Positions 7,171-7,493 of a stretch of DNA of 7,493 bases are shown here, one piece after another. Position 1 is the first letter of the stretch. Each line of letters begins with the position of its first letter. Under the pieces are notes generated by a model, which made no database searches, had not been told where the DNA came from, and saw only the letters and a list, made by a program, of their open reading frames with translations. Source of the DNA: Nitrospira sp. UBA6909. Lineage in GTDB: Bacteria; Nitrospirota; Nitrospiria; Nitrospirales; Nitrospiraceae. The position numbers and the translations under genes are program-made. The DNA lies in NCBI GenBank assembly GCA_002451055.1, contig DKBD01000135.1:6379-13871 (forward strand), in the 5' to 3' direction.

Positions 7171-7493
7171 ATGGATTACAAATCGACCCTCAATCTGCCT
7201 AAGACCGACTTCCCGATGAAGGCGAATCTGCCGCAGCGGGAACCTGAGCTGCTTGCCTCGTGGGCGGAACAGAAGCTCTATGAACAGATCCAGGAGGCCG
7301 GCAAGGGGCGGCCCCGGTATGTGTTGCACGACGGCCCTCCTTACGCCAACGGCCGCATCCACATCGGCCATGCGCTGAACAAGATTCTCAAAGACATCAT
7401 CGTGAAATCCAAAACGATGGCTGGGTTCCATGCGCCCTATGTGCCGGGATGGGATTGCCACGGCCTGCCCATCGAACATCAGGTGATGAAGGA
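7171..7493 (+). CDS. ileS: Isoleucyl-tRNA synthetase, N-terminal part (cut by window edge)
   Basis: The first 107 residues of a class I aminoacyl-tRNA synthetase that charges tRNA-Ile in the cytoplasm. The N-terminus ([20 protein letters not shown]) is the typical bacterial IleS opening. It is followed by [21 protein letters not shown], holding the nucleotide-binding HIGH motif at 64-67. [12 protein letters not shown] (91-102) is characteristic of IleS. The KMSKS, editing and anticodon domains lie beyond the window. The start is ATG at 7171, fixed by homology to the family N-terminus. No Shine-Dalgarno sequence is seen, and the bases before it are pyrimidine rich (CATCCTCCCC). The gene begins 99 bases after nadA with no clear terminator between them, so readthrough is possible. 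Confidence 0.96.
   Translation, partial: MDYKSTLNLPKTDFPMKANLPQREPELLASWAEQKLYEQIQEAGKGRPRYVLHDGPPYANGRIHIGHALNKILKDIIVKSKTMAGFHAPYVPGWDCHGLPIEHQVMK

Overview
The window is a moderately GC-rich bacterial chromosome segment. It carries housekeeping cofactor genes, and nothing in it looks like a mobile element, phage or CRISPR array. Gene content and protein character fit Nitrospira or a close Nitrospirota relative: a sulfide-type Thi4 beside ThiC, a GcvT-length YgfZ, a small degenerate receiver, a TPR protein, and nadA followed by ileS. That placement comes from family knowledge and was not tested by a search.

Layout. Six genes lie on the minus strand. Reading leftward from the centre they are thiC (3625-5538), thi4 (2738-3538), a TPR protein (2083-2598), a CheY-like receiver protein (1638-2015), ygfZ (467-1558), and the start of a lipoprotein gene that runs off the left edge (1-158). 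Two genes lie on the plus strand: nadA (5968-7071) and the start of ileS (7171 onward, cut by the right edge). The thiC and nadA genes diverge from a control region at about 5539-5967. This region holds a recognisable promoter for each side, a TPP riboswitch and a strong intrinsic terminator in front of thiC.

How the genes fit together. ThiC makes the thiamin pyrimidine and Thi4 makes the thiazole, and both would be controlled by thiamin pyrophosphate through the riboswitch. Spacers of 67 to about 140 bases, with no clear terminator, separate thi4 from the TPR, receiver and ygfZ genes. The riboswitch transcript may therefore continue into a folate-dependent Fe-S maintenance protein (YgfZ). 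ThiC and NadA are both [4Fe-4S] enzymes, which gives the neighbourhood an iron-sulfur theme, though this is inference. A separate sigma70-like promoter serves the leftmost lipoprotein gene.

The least expected structure is in the spacers. Three of them (1565-1592, 3547-3631, 7089-7151) are built of degenerate units phased at seven bases. In two the units form facing inverted arrays able to fold into long hairpins. No whole new gene system was found. The His-type Thi4, the degenerate receiver and the heptad repeats are the points most worth checking.
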